Below are positions 1 to 10,800 of a stretch of 64,000 bases of DNA, piece by piece. Position 1 is the stretch's first letter. Each line of letters begins with the position of its first letter. Made by a program: the position numbers and the translations under genes. The notes under the pieces are model-generated. The model was given only the letters and a program-made list of their open reading frames with translations. It did not search any database and was not told where the DNA came from. The DNA is taken from positions 20,720,229 through 20,784,228 of the forward strand of contig CM055898.1 of assembly GCA_029582155.1 (NCBI GenBank), given 5' to 3'. Source of the DNA: Panopea generosa (lineage: Eukaryota; Mollusca; Bivalvia; Adapedonta; Hiatellidae).

Positions 1-2945
1 CCTGCCGTGTATTAGTCAGCAGACAGCACTGTCTTTATAACACTGATCCAATATCAGAGAAAAGTGAATGTTTATGGCCTGCCGTGTATTGGTCAGCAGA
101 CAACACTGGCCTTATAACACTTGTCCAATATCAGAGAAAAGTGAATGTTTATGGCCTGCCGTGTATAAGTCAGCGGACAACACTGTCCTTATAACACTGG
201 TTCAATATCAGAGAAAAGTGAATGTTTATGGTCTGCCGTGTATTGGTCAGCAGACAACACTGGCCTTATAACACTGGTCCAATATCAGAGAAAACACTGC
301 ACCAATCTCAGAAAAAAAGTGAATGTTTATGGCTTGTTGTGCAGTGGTCAGCAGACAACACTGGCCTTATAACACTGGTCCAATATCAGAGAAAAGTGAA
401 TGTTTATGGCCTGCCGTGTAGTGGTCAGTACAGAAAACACTGGCCTTATATCACTTGTCCAATATCAGAGAAAAGTGAATGTTTATGGCCTGCCGTGCAG
501 TGGTCAGCAGACTACACTGGTCTTATAACACTTGTCCAATACCAGATAAAAGTGAATGTTTATGGCCTGCCGTGTAGTGGTCAGCACAGACAACACTGGC
601 CTTATAACAATGGTACAATATCAGAGAAAAGTGAATGTGTATGGCCTGTCGTGTAGTGGTCAGTACAGAAAACACTGGCCTTATAACACTGGTCCAATAT
701 CAGAGAAAAGTGAATGTTTATGGCCTGCTGTGTAGTGGTCAGCAGACAACACTGGCCTTATAACACTGGTCCAATATCAGAGAAAACACTGGTCCAATAT
801 CAGAGAAAACACTGGTCCAATCTCAGAAAAAAAGTGAATGTTTATGGCTTGCCGTGCAGTTGTCAGCAGACAACACTGGCCTTATAATACTTGTCCAATA
901 CCAGAGAAAACACTGGTCCAATATCAGAGAAAAGTGAATGTTTATGGACTGCCGTGTATTGGTCAGCAGACAACACCGGCCTTATAACACTGGTCCAATA
1001 TCAAAGAAAAGTGAATGTTTATGGACTGCCATGTATTGGTCAGCAGACAACACTGGCCTTATAACGCTGGTCCAATATCAAAGAAAAGTGAATGTTTATG
1101 GCCTGGCGTGCAGTGGTCAGCAGACAACACTGGCCTTATAACACTGGTCCAATATCAGAGAAAAGTGAATGTTTATGGACTGCCAGGTATTGGTCAGCAG
1201 ACAACACTGGCCTTATAACACTGGTCCAATATCAAAGAAAAGTGAATGTTTATGGCCTAGCGTGCAGTCGTAAGCAGACAACACTGGCTTTATAACACTG
1301 ATCTAATATCAGAGAAAAGTGAATGTTTATGGACTGACATGTAGTGGTCAGCAGACAACACTGGCCTAATAACACTGGTCCAATATCAGAGAAAAGTGAA
1401 TGTTTATGGACTGCCATGTAGTGGTCAGCAGACAACACTGGCCTTATAACACTGGTCCAATATCAGAGAAAAGTGAATGTTTATGGACTGCCATGTAGTG
1501 GTCAACAGACAACACTGGCCTTATAACACTGGTCCAATATCAGAGAAAAGTGAATGTTTATGGCCTTCCGTGTAGTTGTCAGCAGACAACACTGGCCTTA
1601 CAACACTGGTCCAATATCAGAAAAAGTGAATGTTTATGGTGGTCTGCTGTGTAGTGGTCAGCAGACAACACTGGCCTTATAACACTGGTCCAATATCAGA
1701 GAAAGGTGAATGTTTATGGCGGTCTGCTGTGTAGTGGTCAGCAGACAACACTGGCCTTATAACACTGGTCCAATATCAAAGAAAAGTGAATGTTTATGGC
1801 CTGCCGTGTAGTGGTCAGCACAGACAACACCGGCCTTATAACACTGGTCCAATATCAGAAAAAAGTGAATGTTTATGGCCTGCCGTGTAGTGGTCAGCAC
1901 AGACAACACCGGCCTAATAACACTGATCCAATATCAGAAAAAGTGAATGTTTATGGCCTGCCGTGTAGTGGTCAGCACAGACAACACTGGCCTTATAACA
2001 CTGGTCCAATATCAGAGAAAAGTGAATGTTTATGGTCTGCCATGTAGTGGTCAGCAGACAACACTGGTCTTATAACACTGGTCCAATATCAGAGAAAAGT
2101 GAATGTTTATGGCCTACTGTGTAGTGGTCAGCACAGACAACACCGGCCTTATAACACTGGTCCAATATCAGAGAAAAGTGAATGTTTATGGCCTACTGTG
2201 TAGTGGTCAGCACAGACAACACCGGCCTTATAACACTGGTCCAATAGCAGAGAAAAGTGAATGTTTATGGCCTGTCGCGTAGTGGTCAGCAGACAACACC
2301 AGCTTTATAACACTGATTCAATATCAGAGAAAAGTGAATGTTTATGGCCTGCCGTGTAGTGGTCAGCAGACAACACCGGCCTTATAACACTGGTCCAATA
2401 CCAGAGAAAAGTGAATGTTTATGGCCTACTGTGTAGTGGTCAGCACAGACAACACCGGCCTTATAACACTTGTCCAATATCAGAGAAAAGTGAATGTTTA
2501 TGGCCTGCTGTGTAGTGGTCATCACAGACAACACTGGTCCAATACTAGAGAAAAGTGAATGTTTATGGCCTGCCGTGTAGTGGTCAGCAGACAACACCGG
2601 CCTTATAACACTTGTCCAATATCAGAGAAAAGTGAATGTTTATGGCCTGTCGTGCAGTGGTCAGCAGACAACACTGGCTTTACAACACTGGTCCAATATA
2701 AGAGAAAAGTGAAATTTTAATGGCCTACCGTGTAGTGGTCAGCACAGACAACACCGGCCTTATAACACTGGTCCAATATCAGAAAAAAGTGAATGTTTAT
2801 GGCCTACCGTGTAGTGGTCAGCACAGACAACACTGGCCTTATAACACTTGTCCAATATCAAAGAAAAGTGAATGTTTATGGCCTGCTTTGATCTGGTCAA
2901 CAGACAACACTGGCCCGTTATGACTGTCCAATCTCAATAGAAAAT
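1..2945. repeat. 77-bp minisatellite array, ~38 copies, open at the left edge
   Basis: The unit begins gtgaatgtttatggcctgcc and runs through gtcagcagacaacactggcc and ataacactggtccaatatca to gagaaaa, 77 bp in all. Common variants replace CAGCAGACAAC with CAGCACAGACAAC (79 bp), and short internal duplications occur near 280-310, 780-830 and 900-930. The array decays after 2870. The series of ~67-codon frames spaced 77 bp apart is a side effect of 77 not being divisible by three. Nothing suggests coding. Confidence 0.95.
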
Positions 2946-3011
2946 GGCCATCTATGTGACCATAGCACATTGTACAGGTACACGACACATGTACAACTGT
3001 CCAATCAGTAA

Positions 3012-3190
3012 TTATTTATTTTACATCAATTGTGAAATAAATTCAAACAAGACAAATCACCTCAGTCTTCCAGAATAGAACCAGTACTAAACATGTGAAC
3101 AAGTGACACAAAATATGGTCATTGCAGGGCATCGCACCAATGTCCCACTGACCCAGGATACAGCGCTCTACCACTACAACACGCATTCCA
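3012..3190 (-). mobile_element. SINE-A copy (tRNA-derived), degraded
   Basis: It shares with the other SINE-A copies the line 'ttacatcaattgtgaaa', 'acaaatcacc', 'gtcttccag', 'accagtactaa' and a tRNA-like end (ctctaccactacaac, reverse orientation). The orientation is opposite to the 4022 copy. Confidence 0.6.
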
Positions 3191-3579
3191 CACTTTAGAG
3201 TTATGGGTATTTCCAAGTCACTGGCTTTTTATTTTAAACACAATTCAATGCTCTTCCGCTAGTTCTGTCATATAAGTACTTATAGATTTTATTTATTAAA
3301 ACTTGAAAATGACAAGCCCCGACTGTATATCAATGCTGGTAAGATTTCAGCTTGAGGTAACCATACACTTCCTTATAGATAACCCAGTTCTAAATTTGCT
3401 ATACAAATGTATAAAACATCTACATGCTCATTACAGGGGTTCATATGTGGGGTTATAAATGAATCAACAACAACTGTTTCAAAAAGAGTATCTAATATTT
3501 TGAACAAGTATGCCCTATATATGGAAGTATTAATAATTTATCCCATGGTGGCATTTTAATACTTTGTAGTTCTAACGTA

Positions 3580-3785
3580 TTTATTTTCAGTCAGTTGTGA
3601 AACAAATTGTAACAACTTAGATAAATAACCCTCTGTCTTCCAGTGTAAAACCATACTAAACATATATGGATAAAGTGCACTGCTCCAGGACATCACGTAT
3701 GGCCGTGGCAGAGTAACATACTCACATCCATCCGATCCTGGGTCCAATGTTTTATCATTAGACAACACACTCCACATCATGTCCA
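3580..3785 (-). mobile_element. SINE-A copy (tRNA-derived), degraded
   Basis: The order of blocks is the same as at 3012: cagttgtgaaacaa, caacttagataaat, ctgtcttccag, aaaccatactaaacat, then a tRNA-like head remnant with 'gatcctgggtccaatg'. An adjoining stretch (3799-3925) has a related reverse head fragment. Confidence 0.55.
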
Positions 3786-4021
3786 ACCATTCATGTTGAG
3801 TATATTTTATTTACTACGAGATTTGAAAATGACAAGCTTTGAATGGATCTGGATCAAACCCAAACCCTCCAATCCTGGGTCAAATGCTCGTGTTGCTGGA
3901 CCACTCCAGCAGTTATTGGTATGTCTGATTACATTTTTATATATTGTAATTACAATTACACTTGTCCACTGTGTGAAACATGTATAAATCTTATTAACAA
4001 CCTTAATTAACAGTAATGAAT

Positions 4022-4221
4022 ATGTGTGGTCCAGTGGCAGAGCATCAAAAACAGGATAAGAGGGTTGTAGGTTCAATCCCCTTCCCCCCAGTCATGCGCG
4101 GTGTCCTTGAGCAAGACATTTTTTCCACATATGCTTAATACTGGCTTTAAACCAGGAAGACTTTGAAAGTGATTTGTATAAGTTGTAGCAACTTGTTTCA
4201 CAATCAAAGTAAAAATAAATA
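4022..4221 (+). mobile_element. SINE-A, best forward copy (tRNA-derived)
   Basis: The head is tRNA-like, with an A-box-like gtccagtggcagagcatc and a B-box-like ggttcaatcccc. The body contains tccttgagcaagacat, cttaatactggctttaaacc and gatttgtataagttgtagca, and it ends in cttgtttcacaatcaaagta and AAATAAATAA. At least five reverse copies lie in this window (3012, 3580, 18922, 44683, 58151). Confidence 0.75.
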
Positions 4222-5184
4222 AGTTTACACTAGTTAATAGTAATTAAAAATATTTTATTTATTGAACTATATTTATTTCTATTTTATAATGCTATAATCA
4301 TCGGGACTTTATTAACTTGGGGTGCTTCATAGTCAGACAATAGTCTGAAACTGCTATCACCTAGAACCACCTCAAGATAATCAAATCCCATTTTCGAAAG
4401 ACATTAGCCTAAATATACCCATGTCAAACAAACAAATAATTATTAATTAAAATTATATTTTTAGCATCTATGCTATTCTAAAAATATATGATTATAGTAA
4501 AATTGATAATACATTATAATTTGCACACTGAAAACTATAGAAATTATATTTTTAAACTTACTGAACTTTCTTATTAACATAAAACTCTCATCAAGTGTAG
4601 ATAAAAATACAGGTGATATTGATGAGACGGAATGAGTTCTGGGTTTCACAGCATACCAAAATAAAAATGTAATACGACTGCAACAGGAAGGAACATTCGA
4701 GGCTCACTCTTCAAGAACAAAGACAAAGCATCAACAAAACAAAAATAAAAATCAACAAATAATTCAGCTGAATGAACCTTTAGTTTATTAGTTAAATTTA
4801 TACTGATTTATTTTAGCTTGATCAAGAGAAAGCTAAGAGCTTATATGAACTGCTCTAGTCTGCTTCTTGGTTAGATCCAATACTGAGTATTGTTTTTTTT
4901 AAATGCATCAGGTCAAGCTGGCAATTGAATTTGGAACCTCAAGCATGAGTGGCCGCCCCTTTATTAACTGAATTACGGCCCCCCTTAAACCCCCTGCTAT
5001 GGAGAGTCATTTTCATTACACTGAAGTTGTGTTAAAATGTGAACAATAGGAAATAAATAATTTAAATCAACCAATGGCATTTAATACATATTGTCAAACA
5101 GATAATTGATAAATGAGGTATGGAAATTCAATACCATGTCAGGATATGGAGGTCCAAGATTCATTTTTTTCCCAGGACTGACTT
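4222..5184. other. AT-rich non-coding stretch, nothing recognised
   Basis: No open frame with plausible splice context and no tandem structure. A short tRNA-like stretch near 4930-4985 (aatttggaacctcaagcatg) may be another decayed SINE. Confidence 0.5.
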
Positions 5185-5277
5185 TCTTGTTATTGACATT
5201 TTTTCTCATCATCATCCCCAGTTCAAACAATATGACCCTGCGTGTTAATGGATTGTAACGCCCTATTCACTCACTCA
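5185..5277 (+). mobile_element. SINE-E 3' end fragment
   Basis: It ends in gtaacgccctattcactcactcat, comparable with 'ccgtaaaaccctattcattcattcat' at the 3' end of the complete element at 49567-49990. Only the 3' portion is recognisable. Confidence 0.5.
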
Positions 5278-5890
5278 TTTTAAAATGTGTTTCAAAAGCC
5301 AAAACATGATCCTTACTGAATTTCCTAATTAATACATTCAAAATACTTGAATTTCAAGTACCATAGCGTACAATTAAAGCTTGAGATTTTGGACATGTTT
5401 TGTAAAATATGAACACAAACATGAACACATTAGACCGAATTCATTTATGGAAGTTAGTTTAGTTTAAACAATATTTTATTCACATAAGTACATATATTTA
5501 GCATACTTTTAACAATAAAGCATAAAGTCATACATTTATCAAGTTATGTGGAAAGGATAGAAAAAAAAAGCTTTAAAAGCTTGTGTAAATCTGCTTCCAT
5601 AACAGTTATTTTACATTTCATATAGACTTTATCATATTGTTCCGTAGTAATTTCAATTTAAATGATAAACGAAATAATGGTTTATGCAGAATATTTGAAG
5701 TAAAAAAAAGAAAAAGAGTATTGGTTGAAGAGAAGGAAAGAAAGAGACTTTGGTTCATTCCGATACAGGGGATAGGTGTTTTGCAAGTTTATGTTTATAA
5801 ATTCAGTTCATTCAGTATTTATTGCTTCTTACTATCCAAGATCAAATAGAGACGTGTCGTATAATTGAACGTAGCATCTAATATGATAAG
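5278..5890. other. AT-rich non-coding stretch
   Basis: No gene recognised. A 70-codon Lys/Arg-rich frame at 5637-5849 has no supporting context. It directly follows the 3' end of the LINE fragment (minus strand), so part may be LINE 3' UTR. Confidence 0.45.
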
Positions 5891-6290
5891 TCAATATCTA
5901 TTAAACTGTGTACGATACTCAAAACGTTTGGTTTTTATAATATAGTTTTGAACTGCCAGAAAAATCGAGTTGTTGTCAGTTAGTGTAAGAGTTCCATTGC
6001 CATACAGAAGGTCATTCAAGGAGGGATCATGTGGGCAAATTACTTTTACATCAGTCATCATTCTTTGTCTATAATGTTGAAATAGTCTGCACCTGAATAA
6101 ATAATGATGTGAGTCCTCAATTTCACCACAAATGCAATTTAGACTTGCAACTATGTTTTTTATTTGATAAATGTTGATTCAGATTACTACAGTAATTAGG
6201 GAAGTTTAAGTTTAAGGAAGTTGACAAGTAAGTTTTCAGATTTTCATGTATAACAACTTTATATCTAAAATTGAAGTTGTTTCACTTTAT
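5891..6290 (-). pseudogene. Non-LTR retrotransposon (LINE) C-terminal fragment with Cys/His knuckle
   Basis: From 6158 down to a TGA at 5891 the minus strand is open for ~90 codons. It reads CICGEIEDSHHYLFRCRLFQ, then HYRQRMMTDV, then FLAVQNYIIKTKRFEYRTQF and the stop. The CxCG...HH...C cluster followed by an AVQNYIIKTKRF-like end is typical of the extreme C-terminus of LINE reverse transcriptases. Upstream (6160-6290) a shifted frame continues with TYLSTSLNLNFPNY...NQHLSNKKHSCKSKLH. It is therefore a 5'-truncated, frameshifted copy. Confidence 0.75.
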
Positions 6291-6846
6291 AAGAAACTAT
6301 TATCTTTTTTGCAGACTTATGGATATGGGTAATTTCTTAAGCCACAAACCATTTTTTATCAAAAAAAGGTCTCGATATATTTTGGCATCATTTTCTTACT
6401 AAGAAAAATAGGGGTAACTTTAAGTGATATAAATATATTTTCAAAAGAGAACGTCTTCTCTTTTTTCGTAAAGTTGAACAAGTACATGAAAGTGTGTATT
6501 AGAATATATAAGAATATCTTTAAACCAAAACATAACATTAATTATTCATTGATGTTATCAAATATTGCTGTGCTCCGACCCAGTATTTTTATGTGGGTAG
6601 GGAAGTACTATTTTGTGTGCACCAGATTTTGATTTTATATAGTTATTTTAAACAAAAATAGACAGGAATCATGAAAAAAAAAATCGAAGCTTTGTAAGTT
6701 AATAAAAAACAGGTGGGGTATAGGCAATACATATATTTTATAAGCAAAATTATATAAGAGAAAAACTTAGTTTTCAGTGTATTTTTCAAAAAGTAAAATA
6801 TTTGTTTTACATTTGTATTATGATACTCATGTTTAAGTTCAGTTTC

Positions 6847-6851
<5 letters not shown>
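6291..6851. other. AT-rich non-coding stretch
   Basis: No coding, RNA or repeat feature recognised beyond A/T runs. Confidence 0.5.

Positions 6852-6889
<38 letters not shown>
6852..6889. repeat. (TA)n microsatellite
   Basis: An uninterrupted TA run of about 19 units. Confidence 0.97.
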
Positions 6890-6895
<6 letters not shown>

Positions 6896-6934
6896 TATCT
6901 TAATGACCTCATTATTATCAAAAGTTACAAAATG

Positions 6935-7107
6935 TTAGATTTTGATGTAGGTATCATCCTTAAAAATTAAACCATTATGGCAAGATACCTTTGACATGAT
7001 CAATTTCATGTTAGATATTTGTTATGATCTAAGATTAAATGGATCACATAAAAGGTATGTTGCATACTCATTTTAATCTTCAAGATGATACCTACATCAA
7101 AATCTAA
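6935..7107. mobile_element. MITE-like palindromic element, ~173 bp
   Basis: The left end TTAGATTTTGATGTAGG... and the right end ...CCTACATCAAAATCTAA are inverted and perfect for 24 bp. Weaker inverted similarity continues inward (atacctttgacatgatc against gatcacataaaaggtat). No open frame is present. It looks like a non-autonomous DNA element or a foldback repeat; the superfamily was not determined. Confidence 0.75.
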
Positions 7108-7312
7108 TACTAAATTAAAAAAAATCTAATCACTTTACGAGTCAACATCCTTAATGTAAAATAAATGTGGAGACACTTGTGCTATTGGTAAAACATTCAA
7201 CAAACACTTCATATAAATATCAACTTCCCCCTTTAAAGGCACACCAAGTAATGTTGATAAACTTTCAATGAACATAATTTCTGAATCAGAAAATTGTTTT
7301 TATTATGGAGAA

Positions 7313-7444
7313 GGGGCATAACTCTGGTAAATGTTTGAAAGGTAAAGGGGCATAACTCTGGTAAATGTTTGAAAGGCAAAGGGGCATAACTCTGGTAAAT
7401 GTTTGAAAGGCCATGGGGTATAACTCTGGTAAATGGTTGAAAGG
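7313..7444. repeat. 34-bp tandem repeat, ~4 copies
   Basis: Units start at 7313, 7347, 7381 and 7415 with GGGGCATAACTCTGGTAAAT followed by GTTTGAAAGG. The core 'ggggcataactctggtaaa' is a phrase seen in bivalve dispersed repeats, so this is probably a small local expansion of one. Confidence 0.92.
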
Positions 7445-7570
7445 CTTCCTATAAGGATACTGGTACATTTGTGGTCATCCGACAAAAAGTGCAATATGTA
7501 TTTCCAAACGAAGATGTTTGCATAAAGTTCCACAGATGATGTCTCATTGATTTTCCATCTATAGACGCAA

Positions 7571-7576
7571 TTTATT
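7571..7576 (-). promoter_or_regulatory. Candidate polyadenylation signal AATAAA
   Basis: TTTATT on the plus strand reads AATAAA on the minus strand, ~240 nt past the stop codon at 7815. It is the first canonical hexamer I find downstream. AT-rich DNA produces this hexamer often by chance. Confidence 0.35.
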
Positions 7577-7814
7577 TATAACTTGGTCCCATCTACATCG
7601 CAGTTTGGGGAACCACAGTGTATGTGAAACAAAAGAGAAAAACAAAATATTTGAAATCAAATAAAAAATGGCAGCAACATCTAGCTGTTTTTCTTTTTCC
7701 AATTCATCATGTTATGTTTTTTTTCTGATACTCAGTTAACCTTTTTAAAACCTTTTTCCTAAACTAATTAGTGCACTGTGAAATAAATATGCCTTAAATA
7801 TAATCATAGCTTTT

Positions 7815-10800
7815 CTATATCAACACAATTTCTTCATCAGCCTCATGCTCAGCTTCAGTTTCATTACCCAAAATTGTTGATATTGTTTCATTCAGAATGA
7901 ATCTCGCTCCAGGTTTAATCGGGGTGCTCTGCATGAATTGTAAAGCTGACATTTTATTGGACATGTTAGCTGAATGTATATTTCCTGATTTTACAACATT
8001 ATTTCCTGATTTTACAACATTATTCGTTTTCCTGGAATTATTTGGCGATAATTTTGTTCTGTCAAAGTACCTATTTTCTTTCGGTGCTGGTCTTGCAAAT
8101 ACAGGAGGACTAATTGGTACTTTGAAATTTACAAATTGACTGGAAGGCTGTCTACTTTTTGAGTTTTCGATCACTTTTAATTGTTTTCCGCTTGTACCAG
8201 TCTGTAAACTTTCCTGGTTACTTGTATTGTTGGATACTTTCATATTATTTTCTTTATCGGCACTAACTGAAAATAAGCTTTTTTTCATTTTAGGTTCGGC
8301 TTTTTCAACATTTGTTCTTTGAACTTCACTTGATAAGAAAGAGCTGTCACCCAAGAATCTCTGAGAAGGCCTTATTTCATTATTTCTATCTTGATTCATA
8401 GTAAATTGATTTCTCAACTCTGAATGATCACAGTTTGGTAAGTTCAATTGGTCACTTCCTATTTTCATGGTTGGTGTTTTATGTGAAGTATTTTCATGAC
8501 TAACTTGAGCTTTTGCATGCTGGACAGGATCATAGTTTGTCAATTGTGTCTGTTTTGAATGCAAAGGCTGGACTCGCAGTTGCTTAGAAGAGTAGGAAAG
8601 TTTGTCCAAACTTATAAATCCTACTTGCACACTGTCTTGAAGTATATTATCATCTACAAAACATGGATTAACATCATCATCTTCACCATGATGATCAGAC
8701 CACTGTCGATCACCACCTGGCAGTAGCTGTTTAGAGATCATTTCATACTTTGAGGAAAGCGTTCCATTATCGAAGTTGTTTCCTTGATAATGTATATGAC
8801 TAGTCGAGTCTTCATCAAATTGTTGCTTTTCATTTCTTTCCCTATTCCAAGTGCGTACCAAAGACTGTTTTGCCTGCATTTCTTTAGGGTGCGAATTAGG
8901 AGTGTTTAATTTTAACTTAGCCATATTCGTACTGGGTGAAAAATATTCTCCATCATCGTGATCATTTTTCTTTGATCTACAAATTCTTGGAGACAGAAAT
9001 TCATTTTCAATCTTTCTGTATTCATTGTCTTTAAAATTGGAGTTTAAACTAGGCGACCGAAATTCATTTACTGCAATATGTTGAAATCTGGAAACTTTTG
9101 GCGATTTAATAACTCCATATTTTTCTTCTAACCTGTTGTTACTTCTACTGGTATGGTGGTTAGGTGAATCCATTTCTACCTCATATACACTGTTATTCTC
9201 CTCATAAACAGCAACCATTTTGTCTCTGTTTGTCACCACATGCTGTGAGCCATTTATTGTCTCTCTATTTTCCGTATATATTACATTAAAATCTTTCCTA
9301 TTTCCTCCAGCTTTTGTTGTTAACATTTCATTTTCATTGATTTTAAAACCATTTAATTTTGTAAAATGGTTACTATTTTCATTCTCACCGATTCTGTTGA
9401 ATTCATTTCTTCCCTCTGATGAACTTGCCATTTTTCCATTTTGGAAGCGACCAACACGGTTATCATTGTAATTGTCAGTTCTGTTAGTATGTCCAGTCTC
9501 CAAAGTTTCAGTGTCTCTTCTACATTTAGTGTAATGACTATCTTCGTTCTTTCTATACAATCTCTCAGTGCTATAGCAACCATAATTCTCCCTGCACCTT
9601 TCGTTAATATTTCTATTTTTCTCTGAATCTAATTCTCTGTCATGAACCATACGTGTAGCTCTAACAATGCCATGCTCATCACCACTATTTTGTTTTACTT
9701 TCCCATAGTAAACAGTTTCTCTGTATGGTTGGTTTGAAAGATTTGCACCATTTTCAGTGACCAGTTCTTCAGTACCATTCTGTTTTGCAACAATACCATC
9801 TTTATCAGAGTTTCCATACCTGCGGTTGATATCTGCACTGTTATGCCTTACAGGTCTACATGTATACTGAGACTGACTTTCCATTCTTTCTGACACGAGT
9901 CTTGTGTTAGGTGATGGAACTGAAGTGGTATATTGTTTTAATAAGGATTTAGAACTTTGATTCACACTATGAGATGGATATCTAAGTCTCCCACTTTCAT
10001 TAAAATAGTCCTTTTTCATTCCATCTTGCTCATCTTGTCGAATGTTATATTGCTCAACATTCTCATATTGATTGGTTGATGCCCTTAAGTCATTATTTTC
10101 ACTTTGTTTTCCATTTCCTGACATGCAACTTTCTTTAGTCATGTTTGTATTTTGTTTATCTTTATAAATCTTTTGATGACCTTGACTTATGGGCGATTCT
10201 CTAATCATGTGTTCATGAGTTTCATCTACTTCATCATTTAAACTATCTTCACTGCTCCAGTGCGCCCATCTTTGGTCTGATTTCAATCTTCGCAATGTCC
10301 CAGTATGTTTAATGATTGCTTCACTTTCTTCTCTACCTATCTTACTTACTTTTCCTCTATTTACATCACATCTTTCTCCTCTATTTATTCTTCCTTCACT
10401 TTCCATTTCACGTCCTACTCTATCCATCTCTCCACTTCCTTCTCTGCACATTTCAATTATTTCTCCTCTACCAACTTTACTTATCCCATCTCTACCCACC
10501 TCATTTCTTCCTCCTCTTTCAATCTCATGTCCTCCTTCTCTGCTTATCTCACCACTTTCTCCTCCACCCATTACAATTCTTCTTCCTTTACTCATCTTAC
10601 TCCTTCCTTTTTTAAGCATATCACTTTTTCCTTCTCTATCCATCTCATTTCTTCCTCCTCTTCTCATCTCACTTCTTTCATCTTTACCCACCTCAGTTCC
10701 TTCTCCACCAATGCCATTTCTTTTCCGTTCCCACACCTCACTTCTTCCCTCTCTATCCATCTCATTTCTTCCTCCACATGCCTCATTTCTACCCTCTCTA

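Noticed and set aside
68-2923. Series of ~67-codon frames in the left array
   Set aside because: They start every 77 bp with the same peptide and are explained by the minisatellite period.
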